A program made the position numbers and the translations under genes. Shown piece by piece: positions 1 through 10,596 of a stretch of 64,000 nt of DNA. Within the stretch, counting starts at the first letter, position 1, and every line of letters starts with the position of its first letter. The DNA comes from Lepidurus packardi (lineage: Eukaryota; Arthropoda; Branchiopoda; Notostraca; Triopsidae). The DNA lies in contig JAKZAN010000039.1 of NCBI GenBank assembly GCA_023053545.1, positions 635,001 through 699,000 on the forward strand, in the 5' to 3' direction. The notes beneath the pieces are model-generated. The model was not told the DNA's origin and did no database searches. It saw only the letters and a list, made by a program, of their open reading frames with translations.

Positions 1-365
1 TCAGTACGTAAGGAATTAATTCAGTCCGTATGAAATTAATTCATTCCGTAAGGAATTAATTAAGGAATTGATTCAGTCCGTAAGGAATTAATTCAGTCCG
101 TAAAGAATTAATTCAGTGCGTAAGGAATTAATTCATTCCGTAAGGAATTAATTAAGGAATTGATTCAGTTCGTAAGGAATTAATTCAGTCCGTAAAGAAT
201 TAATTCAGTGCGTAAGGAATTAATTCAGTCCGTAAGGAATTAATCCTGTCCGTAAGGATTTAATTCAGTCCGTAAGAAATTGATTCAGTCCGTAAGAAAT
301 TAATTCAGTCCGTAATGGATTAATTAAGTCCGTAATGAGTTAATTCAGTCCGTATGAAATTAATT

Positions 366-420
366 CAGTAAGAAAGGAATTCAATCAATCCTAAAGAATT
401 AATTCAGTCCGTAAGGAAAT
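366..420 (+). repeat. EcoRI-bearing marker cassette of the satellite (first copy)
   Basis: This divergent cassette begins CAGTAAGAAAGGAATTC and continues AATCAATCCTAAAG, followed by a 19-bp monomer and then a GGAAATAATT monomer. It recurs with little change through the whole window, for example near 989, 1549, 2120, 8041, 9211, 15011, 16981, 19352, 30071, 36081, 44401 and 63900. The spacing is irregular, from about 160 bp to somewhat under 1 kb. The consensus monomer has no GAATTC, so nearly every EcoRI site in the array marks a copy. A late variant, GGAATTCAGTCAATCC, is shared by copies at 57420, 61611 and 62528. It serves as a landmark for higher-order units; no function can be inferred. 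Confidence 0.9.
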
Positions 421-2550
421 AATTCAGTCCGTAAGGAATTAATTAAGTCCGTAAGGAATTAATTCAGTCCGTAAAGAATTAATTCTGTCCGTAAGGAATT
501 AATTCAGTCCGTAACGTATTAATTCAGTCCGTAAGGAATTAATTCATTCCGTAAGGTATTAATTCAGTCCGTTAGGTATTAGTTCAGTCCGTAAGGAATT
601 AATTCAGTCCGTAAGGAATTAATTCAGTCCGTAATGAATAAGTTCAGTACGTATTGGATTAATTAAGTCCGTAATGAATTAATTCAGTCCGTATGAAATT
701 AATTCAGTCCGTAAGGAATTAATTAAGGAATTAATTCAGTCCGTAAGGAATTAATTCAGTCCGTAATGAATAAGTTCAGTACGTATTGGATTAATTAAGT
801 CCGTAATGAATTAATTCAGTCCGTATGAAATTAATTCAGTCCGTAAGGAATTAATTAAGGAATTAATTCAGTCCGTAAGGAATTAATTCAGTAAGAAAGG
901 AATTAATACAGTCCGTAAGGAATTAATTCAGTCCGTAAGGAATTAATTCAGTCCGTAAGGAATTAATTCAGTCCGTAAGGAATTAATTCAGTAAGAAAGG
1001 AATTCAATCAATCCTAAAGAATTAATTCAGTCCGTAAGGAAATAATTAAGTCCGTAAGGAATTAATTCCGTCCGTAAGGAATTAATTCAGTCAGTAAGGA
1101 ATTATTTCAGTCCGTAAGGAATTAATTCAGTCCGTAAGGAATTAATTCAGTCCGTAAGGATTTAGTTCAGTCCGTAAGGTATTAATTCAGTCCGTAAGGA
1201 ATTAATTCAGTCCGTAAGGAATTAATTCAGTCCGTTAGGAATTAATTCAGTCCGTAAGGAATTAATTAATTAAGTAAGGAATTAATTCAGTCCGTAAGGA
1301 ATTATTTCTGTCCGTATGAAATTAATTCATTCCGTAAGGAATTAATTAAGGAATTGATTCAGTCCGTAAGGAATTAATTCAGTCCGTAAAGAATTAATTC
1401 AGTGCGTAAGGAATTAATTCAGTCCGTAAGGAATTAATTCTGTCCGTAAGGATTTAATTCAGTCCGTAAGAAATTAATTCAGTCCGTATTGGATTAATTA
1501 AGTCCGTAATGAGTTAATTCAGTCCGTATGAAATTAATTCAGTAAGAAAGGAATTCAATCAATCCTAAAGAATTAATTCAGTCCGTAAGGAAATAATTCA
1601 GTCCGTAAGGAATTAATTCAGTCCGTAAGGATTTAATTCAGGCCGTAAGGTATTAATTCAGTCCGTAAGGAATTAATTCAGTCCGTAAGGAATTAATTCC
1701 GTAAGAAAGGAATTCAATCAATCCTAAAGAATTAATTCAGTCCGTAAGGAAATAATTCAGTCCGTAAGGAATTAATTCAGTCCGTAAGGAATTAATTCAG
1801 TCAGTAAGGAATTAATTAATTAAGTAAGGAATTAATTCAGTCCGTAAGGAATTATTTCTGTCCGTATGAAATTAATTCATTCCGTAAGGAATTAATTAAG
1901 GAATTGATTCAGTCCGTAAGGAATTAATTCAGTCCGTAAAGAATTAATTCAGTGCGTAAGGAATTAATTCAGTCCGTAAGGAATTAATTCTGTCCGTAAG
2001 GATTTAATTCAGTCCGTAAGAAATTGATTCAGTCCGTAAGAAATTAATTCAGTCCGTATTGGATTAATTAAGTCCGTAATGAGTTAATTCAGTCCGTATG
2101 AAATTAATTCAGTAAGAAAGGAATTCAATCAATCCTAAAGAATTAATTCAGTCCGTAAGGAAATAATTCAGTCCGTAAGGAATTAATTAAGTCCGTAAGG
2201 AATTAATTCAGTCCGTAAAGAATTAATTCTGTCCGTAAGGAATTAATTCAGTCCGTAACGTATTAATTCAGTCCGTAAGGAATTAATTCAGTCCGTAAGG
2301 TATTAATTCAGTCCGTTAGGTATTAGTTCAGTACGTATTGGATTAATTAAGTCCGTAATGAATTAATTCAGTCCGTATGAAATTAATTCAGTCCGTAAGG
2401 AATTAATTAAGGAATTAATTCAGTCCGTAAGGAATTAATTCAGTAAGAAAGGAATTAATACAGTCCGTAAGGAATTAATTCAGTCCGTAAGGAATTAATT
2501 CAGTCCGTAAGGAATTAATTCAGTCCGTAAGGAATTAATTCAGTCCGTAA

Positions 2551-2660
2551 GGAATTATTTCAGTCCGTAATTAATTAATTCATTCCTTACGGAATTAGTT
2601 AAGTCCATAAGGAATAATTTCAGTCTGTAAGGATTTAATTATGTCGGTAATGAATTAATT
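2551..2660 (+). repeat. Inverted-core marker cassette of the satellite (first full copy)
   Basis: Five or six consecutive off-consensus monomers travel together. In order they carry GGAATTATTTCAGTCC, GTAATTAATTAATT, CATTCCTTACGGAATTAGTT, AAGTCCATAAGGAATAATTT, CAGTCTGTAAGG and ATGTCGGTAATG. CCTTACGG is the exact reverse complement of the consensus core CCGTAAGG. It therefore forms a 6-bp inverted repeat with the preceding CCGTAA (2565-2570 against 2587-2592, 16-base loop). The whole block recurs near 15500, 28670, 33930, 35930, 39760, 41610, 42340, 43510, 44250, 49240, 50150, 51230, 51910, 52820, 53740, 55470, 56210, 57780, 58680, 59780, 60700 and 63240. Shorter relatives keep only the CCTTACGG monomer, for example near 5576 and 8255. 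Confidence 0.85.
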
Positions 2661-3320
2661 CAGTCCGTAAGGAATTAATTCAGTCCGTAAGGAATTAATT
2701 CAGTAAGAAAGGAATTCAATCAACCCTAAAGAATTAATTCAGTCCGTAAGGAAATAATTAAGTCCGTAAGGAATTAATTCAGTCCGTAAGGAATTAATTC
2801 AGTCCGTAAGGAATTAATTCCGTCCGTAAGGAATTAATTCAGTCAGTAAGGAATTATTTCAGTCCGTAAGGAATTAATTCAGTCCGTAAGGAATTAATTC
2901 AGTCCGTAAGGAATTAATTCAGTCCGTAAGGAATTAAATCGGTAAGAAAGGAATTCAATCAATCCTAAAGAATTAATTCAGTCCATAAGGAAATAATTCA
3001 GTCCGTAAGGAATTAATTCAGTCCGTAAGGATTTAATTCAGGCCGTAAGGTATTAATTCAGTCCGTAAGGAATTAATTCAGTCCGTAAAGAATTAATTCA
3101 GTCCGTAAGGAATTAATTCAGTCCGTAAGGAATTAATTCAGTAAGAAAGGAATTCAATCAATCCTAAAGAATTAATTCAGTCCGTAAGGAAATAATTCAG
3201 TCCGTAAGGAATTAATTCAGTCCGTAAGGAATTAATTCAGTCCGTAAAGAATTATTTCTGTCCGAAAGGATTTAATTCAGTCCGTAAGGTATTAATTCAG
3301 TCCGTAAAGAATTAATTCAG

Positions 3321-3372
3321 TCCGTAAGTAATTAATAAAATCCGTACGGAATTAATTCATACCGTGAAGAAT
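3321..3372 (+). repeat. CCGTACGG palindrome cassette of the satellite (early copy)
   Basis: The monomers read GTAAGTAATTAATAAAATCC and then GTACGG. This gives TCCGTACGGA at 3341-3350, a perfect 10-bp palindrome, followed by a monomer ending in ACCGTGAAG. The same block recurs near 3938, 4796, 4956, 5190, 7231, 16310, 17214, 18893, 19584, 26480, 29508, 36800 and many later places. From about 42 kb rightwards most copies carry ACCGTAAGG in place of ACCGTGAAG. It is a third recurrent landmark besides the EcoRI and inverted-core cassettes. Confidence 0.8.
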
Positions 3373-6300
3373 TAATTAAGTACGTAAGGAATTAATTAAG
3401 TCCGTAAGGAATTAATTCAGTCCGTAAGGAATTAATTCAGTCCGTAAGGAATTAATTCAGTAAGAAAGGAATTCAATCAATCCTAAAGAATTAATTCAGT
3501 CCGTAAGGAAATAATTAAGTCCGTAAGGAATTAATTCAGTCCGTAAGGAATTAATTCTGTCCGTAAGGATTAAATTCAGTCCGTAAGGTATTAATTCAGT
3601 CCGTAGTGAATTAATTAAGTCCGTAAGGAATTAATTAAGTCCGTAATGAATTAATTAAGTCCGAAAGGAATTAATGAAGTCCGTAAGGAATTATTTCAGT
3701 CCGTAATTAATTAATTCATTCCTTAAGGAATTGATTAAGTCCGTAAGGAATTAATTCAGTCCGTAATGAATTAATTCGGTAAGAAAGGAATTAATTCGGT
3801 AAGAAAGGAATTCAATCAATCCTAAAGAATTAATTCTGTCCGTAAGGAAATAATTCAGTCCGTAAGGAATTAATTCAGTCCGTAAGGAATTAATTCAGTC
3901 CGTAAGGAATTAATTCAGTCCGTAAGTAATTAATAAAATCCGTACGGAATTAATTCAGACCGTGAAGAATTAATTAAGTACGTAAGGAATTAATTAAGTC
4001 CGTAAGGAATTAATTCAGTCCGTAAGGAATTAATTCAGTCCGTAAGGAATGAATTCAGTAAGAAAGGAATTCAATCAATCCTAAAGAATTAATTCAGTCC
4101 GTAAGGAAATAATTAAGTCCGTAAGGAATTAATTCAGTCCGTAAGGAATTAATTCAGTCAGTAAGGAATTATTTCAGTCCGTAAGGAATTAATTCAGTCC
4201 GTAAGGAATTAATTCAGTCCGTAAGGATTTAATTCAGTCCGTAAGGTATTAATTCAGTCCGTAAGGAATTAATTCAGTCCGTAAGGAATTAATTCAGTCC
4301 GTAAGGAATTAATTCAGTCCGTAAGGAATTAATTCAGTCCGTAAGGAATTAAATCGGTAAGAAAGGAATTCAATCAATCCTAAAGAATTAATTCAGTCCA
4401 TAAGGAAATAATTCAGTCCGTAAGTAATTAATTCAGTCCGTAAGGATTTAATTCAGGCCGTAAGGTATTAATTCAGTCCGTAAGGAATTAATTCAGTCCG
4501 TAAAGAATTAATTCAGTCCGTAAGGAATTAATTCAGTCCGTAAGGAATTAATTCAGTAAGAAAGGAATTCAATCAATCCTAAAGAATTAATTCAGTCCGT
4601 AAGGAAATAATTCAGTCCGTAAGGAATTAATTCAGTCCGTAAGGAATTAATTCAGTCCGTAAGGAATTAATTAATTAAGTAAGGAATTAATTCAGTCCGT
4701 AAGGAATTATTTCTGTCCGAAAGGATTTAATTCAGTCCGTAAGGTATTAATTCAGTCCGTAAAGAATTAATTCAGTCCGTAAGTAATTAATAAAATCCGT
4801 ACGGAATTAATTCAGACCGTGAAGAATTAATTAAGTACGTAAGGAATTAATTCAGTCCGTAAGGAATTATTTCTGTCCGAAAGGATTTAATTCAGTCCGT
4901 AAGGTATTAATTCAGTCCGTAAAGAATTAATTCAGTCCGTAAGTAATTAATAAAATCCGTACGGAATTAATTCAGACCGTGAAGAATTAATTAAGTACGT
5001 AAGGAATTAATTAAGTCCGTAAGGAATTAATTCAGTCCGTAAGGAATTAATTCGGTAAGAAAGGAATTCAATCAATCCTAAAGAATTAATTCAGTCCGTA
5101 AGGAAATAATTCAGTCCGTAAGGAATTAATTCAGTCCGTAAGGAATTAATTCAGTCCGTAAGGAATTAATTCAGTCCGTAAGTAATTAATAAAATCCGTA
5201 CGGAATTAATTCAGACCGTGAAGAATTAATTAAGTACGTAAGGAATTAATTAAGTCCGTAAGGAATTAATTCAGTCCGTAAGGAATTAATTCAGTCCGTA
5301 AGGAATTAATTCAGTGAGAAAGGAATTCAATCAATCCTAAAGAATTAATTCAGTCCGTAAGGAAATAATTAAGTCCGTAAGGAAATAATTCAGTCCGTAA
5401 GGAATTAATTCTGTCCGTAAGGATTTAATTCAGTCCGTAAGGTATTAATTCAGTCCGTAGTGAATTAATTAAGTCCGTAAGGAATTAATTAAGTCCGTAA
5501 TGAATTAATTAAGTCCGAAAGGAATTAATGAAGTCCGTAAGGAATTATTTCAGTCCGTAATTAATTAATTCATTCCTTACGGAATTGATTAAGTCCGTAA
5601 GGAATTAATTCAGTAAGAAAGGAATTCAATCAATCCTAAAGAATTAATTCAGTCCGTAAGGAAATAATTAAGTCCGTAAGGAATTAATTCAGTCCGTAAG
5701 GAATTAATTCTGTCCGTAAGGATTTAATTCAGTCCGTAAGGTATTAATTCAGTCCGTAGTGAATTAATTAAGTCCGTAAGGAATTAATTAAGTCCGTAAT
5801 GAATTAATTAAGTCCGAAAGGAATTAATGAAGTCCGTAAGGAATTATTTCAGTCCGTAATTAATTAATTCATTCCTTACGGAATTGATTAAGTCCGTTAG
5901 GAATTAATTCGGTAAGAAAGGAATTCAATCAATCCTAAAGAATTAATTCAGTCCGTAAGGAAATAATTCAGTCCGTAAGGAATTAATTCAGTCCGTAAGG
6001 AATTAATTCAGTCCGTAAGGAATTAATTCAGTCCGTAAGTAGTTAATAAAATCCGTACGGAATTTATTCAGACCGTAAGGAATTAATTAAGTACGTAAGG
6101 AATTAATTAAGTCCGTAAGGAATTAATTAAGTCCGTAAGGAATTAATTCAGTCCGTAAGGAATTAATTCCGTCCGTAAGGAATTAATTCAGTCAGTAAGG
6201 AATTATTTCAGTCCGTAAGGAATTAATTCAGTCCGTAAGGAATTAATTCAGTCCGTAAGGATTTAATTCAGTCCGTAAAGTATTAATTCAGTCCGTAAGG

Positions 6301-7240
6301 AATTAATTAAGTCCGTAAGGAATTAATTAAGTCCGTAAGGAAATAATTCAGTCCGTAAGGAATTAATTCAGTCCGTAAGGAATTAATTCAGTCCGTAAGG
6401 ATTTAATTCTGTCCGTAAGGATTTAATTCAGTCCGTAAGGTATTAATTCCGTCCGTTAGGTATTAATTCAGTCCGTAAGGAATTAATTCAGTCCGTAAGG
6501 AATTAATTCAATCCGTAATGAATAAGTTCAGTACGTAAGGAATTAATTCAGTCCGTAATGGATTAATTATGTCCGTAATGAATTAATTCAGTCCGTAAGG
6601 AATTAATTCAGTCCGTAAGGAATTAATTAAATCCGTAAGGAATTAATTCAGTCCGTAAGTAATAAATAAAATCCGTACGAATTTAATTCAGTCCGTAAGG
6701 AATTAATTCAGTCCGTAAGGAATTAATTCAGTCAGTAAGGAATTAATTCAGTCCGTAAGGAATTAATTCAGTCCGTATGAAATTAATTCAGTCCGTAAGG
6801 AATTAATTAAGGAATTAATTCAGTCCGTAAGTAATTAATTCAGTCTGTAAGGAATTATTTCAGTCCGTAATTAATTAATTCATTCCTTACGGAATTAATT
6901 AAGTCCGTAAGGAATTAATTCAGTCCGTAAGGAATTAATTCAGTCCGTAAGGAATTAATTCAGTCCGTAAGGAATTAATTCAGTCCGTAAGGAATTAATT
7001 CAGTAAGAAAGGAATTCAATCAATCCTAAAGAATTAATTCAGTCCGTAAGGAAATAATTCAGTCCGTAAGGAATTAATTCAGTCCGTAAGGAATTAATTC
7101 AGTCCGTAAGGAATAAATTAATTAAGTAAGGAATTAATTCAGTCCGTAAGGAATTATTTCTGTCCGTAAGGATTTAATTCAGTCCGTAAGGTATTAATTC
7201 AGTCCGTAAAGAATTAATTCAGTCCGTAAGTAATTAATAA

Positions 7241-7800
7241 AATCCGTACGGAATTAATTCAGACCGTGAAGAATTAATTAAGTACGTAATTAATTAATTA
7301 AGTCGGTAAGGAATTAATTCAGTCCGTAAGGAATTAATTCAGTCCGTAAGGAATTAATTCAGTCCGTAAGGAATTAATTCAGTCAGTAAGGAATTAATTC
7401 AGTCCGTAAGGAATTAATTCAGTCCGTAAGGAATTAATTCAGTCCGTAAGGAATTAATTCAGTCCGTAAGGAATAAGTTCAGTACGTAAGGAATTAATTC
7501 AGTCCGTATGAAATTAATAAAATCCGTACGGAATTAATTCAGACCGTGAAGAATTAATTAAGTACGTAAGGAATTAATTAAGTCGGTAAGGAATTAATTC
7601 AGTCCGTAAGGAATTAATTCAGTCCGTAAGGAATTAATTCAGTCCGTAAGGAATTAATTCAGTCAGTAAGGAATTAATTCAGTCCGTAAGGAATTAATTC
7701 AGTCCGTAAGGAATTAATTCAGTCCGTAAGGAATTAATTCAGTCCGTAAGGAATAAGTTCAGTACGTAAGGAATTAATTCAGTCCGTATGAAATTAATTC
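7241..7800 (+). repeat. Tandem 280-bp higher-order duplication
   Basis: The AGACCGTGAAGAATTAATTA landmark starts at 7261 and again at 7541, and the monomer order after it (AAGTCGGTAAGG, five near-consensus monomers, AGTCAGTAAGG, GGAATAAGTTCAGTACG, GTATGAAATT) is the same in both. The copies differ at one monomer near 7290 (GTAATTAATT against GTAAGGAATT). The offset is exactly fourteen monomers. Confidence 0.8.
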
Positions 7801-9910
7801 ATTCCGTAAGGAATTAATTAAGGAATTGATTCAGTCCGTAAGGAATTAATTCAGTCCGTAAAGAATTAATTCAGTGCGTAAGGAATTAATTCAGTCCGTA
7901 AGGAATTAATTCTGTCCGTAAGGATTTAATTTAGTCCGTAAGAAATTGATTCAGTCCGTAAGAAATTGATTCAGTCCGTAAGGAATTAATTCAGTCCGTA
8001 AGGAATTAATTCAGTCCGTATGAAATTAATTCAGTAAGAAAGGAATTCAATCAATCCTAAAGAATTAATTCAGTCCGTAAGGAAATAATTCAGTCCGTAA
8101 GGAATTAATTCAGTCCGTAAGGAATTAATTCAGTCCGTGAGGAATTAATTAAGTCCGTAAGGAATTAATTCCGTCCGTAAAGAATTAATTCTGTCCGTAA
8201 GGATTTAATTCAGTCCGTAAGGTATTAATTCAGTCCGTAGTGAATTAATTCATTCCTTACGGAATTGATTAAGTCCGTAAGGAATTAATTCAGTCCGTAA
8301 GGAATTAATTCGGTAAGAAAGGAATTCAATCAATCCTAAAGAATTAATTCAGTCCGTAAGGAAATAATTCAGTCCGTAAGGAATTAATTCAGTCCGTAAG
8401 GAATTAATTCAGTCCGTAAGGAATTAATTCAGTCCGTAAGGAATTAATTCAGTCCGTAAGTAGTTAATAAAATCCGTACGGAATTTATTCAGACCGTAAG
8501 GAATTAATTAAGTCCGTAAGGAATTAATTAAGTCCGTAAGGAATTAATTAAGTCCGTAAGGAATTAATTCAGTCCGTAAGGAATTAATTCCGTCCGTAAG
8601 GAATTAATTCAGTCAGTAAGGAATTATTTCAGTCCGTAAGGAATTAATTCAGTCCGTAAGGAATTAATTCAGTCCGTAAGGATTTAATTCAGTCCGTAAA
8701 GTATTAATTCAGTCCGTAAGGAATTAATTAAGTCCGTAAGGAATTAATTAAGTCGGTAAGGAATTAATTCAGTCCGTAAGGAATTAATTCAGTCCGTAAG
8801 GAATTAATTCAGTCCGTAAGGAATTAATTCAGTCAGTAAGGAATTAATTCAGTCCGTAAGGAATTAATTCAGTCCGTAAGGAATTAATTCAGTCCGTAAG
8901 GAATTAATTCAGTCCGTAAGGAATAAGTTCAGTACGTAAGGAATTAATTCAGTCCGTATGAAATTAATTCATTCCGTAAGGAATTAATTAAGGAATTGAT
9001 TCAGTCCGTAAGGAATTAATTCAGTCCGTAAAGAATTAATTCAGTGCGTAAGGAATTAATTCAGTCCGTAAGGAATTAATTCTGTCCGTAAGGATTTAAT
9101 TTAGTCCGTAAGAAATTGATTCAGTCCGTAAGAAATTGATTCAGTCCGTAAGGAATTAATTCAGTCCGTAAGGAATTAATTCAGTCCGTATGAAATTAAT
9201 TCAGTAAGAAAGGAATTCAATCAATCGTAAAGAATTAATTCAGTCCGTAAGGAAATAATTCAGTCCGTAAGGAATTAATTCAGTCCGTAAGGAATTAATT
9301 CAGTCCGTGAGGAATTAATTAAGTCCGTAAGGAATTAATTCCGTCCGTAAAGAATTAATTCTGTCCGTAAGGATTTAATTCAGTCCGTAAGGTATTAATT
9401 CAGTCCGTAGTGAATTAATTCATTCCTTACGGAATTGATTAAGTCCGTAAGGAATTAATTCAGTCCGTAAGGAATTAATTCGGTAAGAAAGGAATTCAAT
9501 CAATCCTAAAGAATTAATTCAGTCCGTAAGGAAATAATTCAGTCCGTAAGGAATTAATTCAGTCCGTAAGGGATTAATTCAGTCCGTAAGGAATTAATTC
9601 AGTCCGTAAGGAATTAATTCAGTCCGTAAGTAGTTAATAAAATCCGTACGGAATTTATTCAGACCGTAAGGAATTAATTAAGTCCGTAAGGAATTAATTA
9701 AGTCCGTAAGGAATTAATTAAGTCCGTAAGGAATTAATTCAGTCCGTAAGGAATTAATTCCGTCCGTAAGGAATTAATTCAGTCAGTAAGGAATTATTTC
9801 AGTCCGTAAGGAATTAATTCAGTCCGTAAGGAATTAATTCAGTCCGTAAGGATTTAATTCAGTCCGTAAAGTATTAATTCAGTCCGTAAGGAATTAATTA
9901 AGTCCGTAAG
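7571..9910 (+). repeat. Two tandem copies of a 1170-bp higher-order unit
   Basis: The segment 7571-8740 is repeated at 8741-9910 with a constant offset of 1170 bp. I checked this at 7801/8971, 8041/9211, 8281/9451, 8461/9631 and 8701/9871. I noticed only a few differences, such as CAATCCTAAAG against CAATCGTAAAG near 9226 and GGAATTAATT against GGGATTAATT near 9571, so identity is about 99 percent. A third, partial copy starts near 10210 and is the one split by the retrotransposon; it resumes at 14809 and can be followed to about 15170. Confidence 0.88.
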
Positions 9911-10436
9911 GAATTAATTAAGTCCGTAAGGAAATAATTCAGTCCGTAAGGAATTAATTCAGTCCGTAAGGAATTAATTCAGTCCGTAAGGATTTAATTC
10001 TGTCCGTAAGGATTTAATTCAGTCCGTAAGGTATTAATTCAGTCCGTTAGGTATTAATTCAGTCCGTAAGGAATTAATTCAGTCCGTAAGGAATTAATTC
10101 AGTCCGTAAGGAATTAATTCAATCCGTAATGAATAAGTTCAGTACGTAAGGAATTAATTCAGTCCGTAATGGATTAATTATGTCCGTAATGAATTAATTC
10201 AGTCCGTAAGGAATTAATTCAGTCCGTAAGGAATTAATTCAGTCAGTAAGGAATTAATTCAGTCCGTAAGGAATTAATTCAGTCCGTAAGGAATTAATTC
10301 AGTCCGTAAGGAATTAATTCAGTCCGTAAGGAATTAATTCAGTCCGTAAGGAATAAGTTCAGTACGTAAGGAATTAATTCAGTCCGTATGAAATTAATTC
10401 ATTCCGTAAGGAATTAATTAAGGAATTGATTCAGTC

Positions 10437-10442
10437 CGTAAG
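10437..10442 (+). repeat. Target-site duplication, left copy
   Basis: The six bases cgtaag end immediately before the 5' LTR and are repeated at 14809-14814 immediately after the 3' LTR. Removing the element and one copy leaves a perfect consensus satellite monomer, so this is the original integration site. Six is the only length at which the two flanks agree. Confidence 0.92.
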
Positions 10443-10540
10443 TGTTGTATCGTGTCCTTTGTACCTGAGGCGATGCCAGGTGGGGAAGCCGTGGTATCAA
10501 TACAAGCAGTCTTGACTAACCCTTCTTTGAGAACACAACA
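10443..10540 (+). repeat. 5' LTR (98 bp)
   Basis: It begins TGTTGT and ends ACAACA, a 6-bp terminal inverted repeat that includes the usual TG...CA ends. It is base-for-base identical to 14711-14808. I see no clear TATA box or AATAAA signal within it, which is common in very short LTRs; the transcription start cannot be placed from sequence alone. Confidence 0.96.
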
Positions 10541-10541
10541 T

Positions 10542-10556
10542 TGGCGACGAGGTGGG
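10542..10556 (+). promoter_or_regulatory. Primer-binding site, tRNA-Ser type
   Basis: TGGCGACGAGGTGGG starts one base after the 5' LTR. Its first 11 bases are complementary to the 3' end of animal tRNA-Ser(GCT), which ends ...CCTCGTCG plus CCA. The last four bases also fit after one unpaired base in the tRNA. This is where minus-strand DNA synthesis would be primed. The tRNA match is from memory of human and fly tRNA sequences. Confidence 0.75.
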
Positions 10557-10596
10557 CAATATTTCTTATCCAGTGCATTCCTCAAGTGATTAAGCC

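Larger units (their letters stand above)
1..10442 (+). repeat. Satellite array, 20-bp monomer, left arm
   Basis: This is a continuous head-to-tail array of about 520 monomers with consensus GGAATTAATTCAGTCCGTAA, all in the same orientation. The array starts before base 1 and is interrupted at 10442 by a retrotransposon. Each consensus monomer holds the perfect 10-bp palindrome GAATTAATTC and one CpG. Common variants change one or two bases (GGATTTAATT, GGTATTAATT, GGAAATAATT, GTCAGTAAGG, AATTAAGTCC). Length variants of 12 bp (an extra GGAATTAATTAA) and 19 bp shift the phase locally. There is no open reading frame of note, because a 20-bp period cycles through all three frames and TAA occurs in each. 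No gene or RNA is visible here. The family is unknown to me. Confidence 0.98.

Noticed and set aside
3321-3372. AATAAA in the GTAATTAATAAAATCC monomers as a polyadenylation signal
   Set aside because: It is a recurrent sequence variant of the satellite with no transcription unit around it.
1-10442. CRISPR-like direct repeats
   Set aside because: Repeats are contiguous 20-bp units with no unique spacers and no cas genes; this is a eukaryotic-type tandem satellite.
10485-10515. Similarity of the LTR segment GTGGTATCAA and its surroundings to a common cDNA-library adapter
   Set aside because: The match is partial, and the same bases are present in both LTR copies within a coherent element, so it is chance and not contamination.
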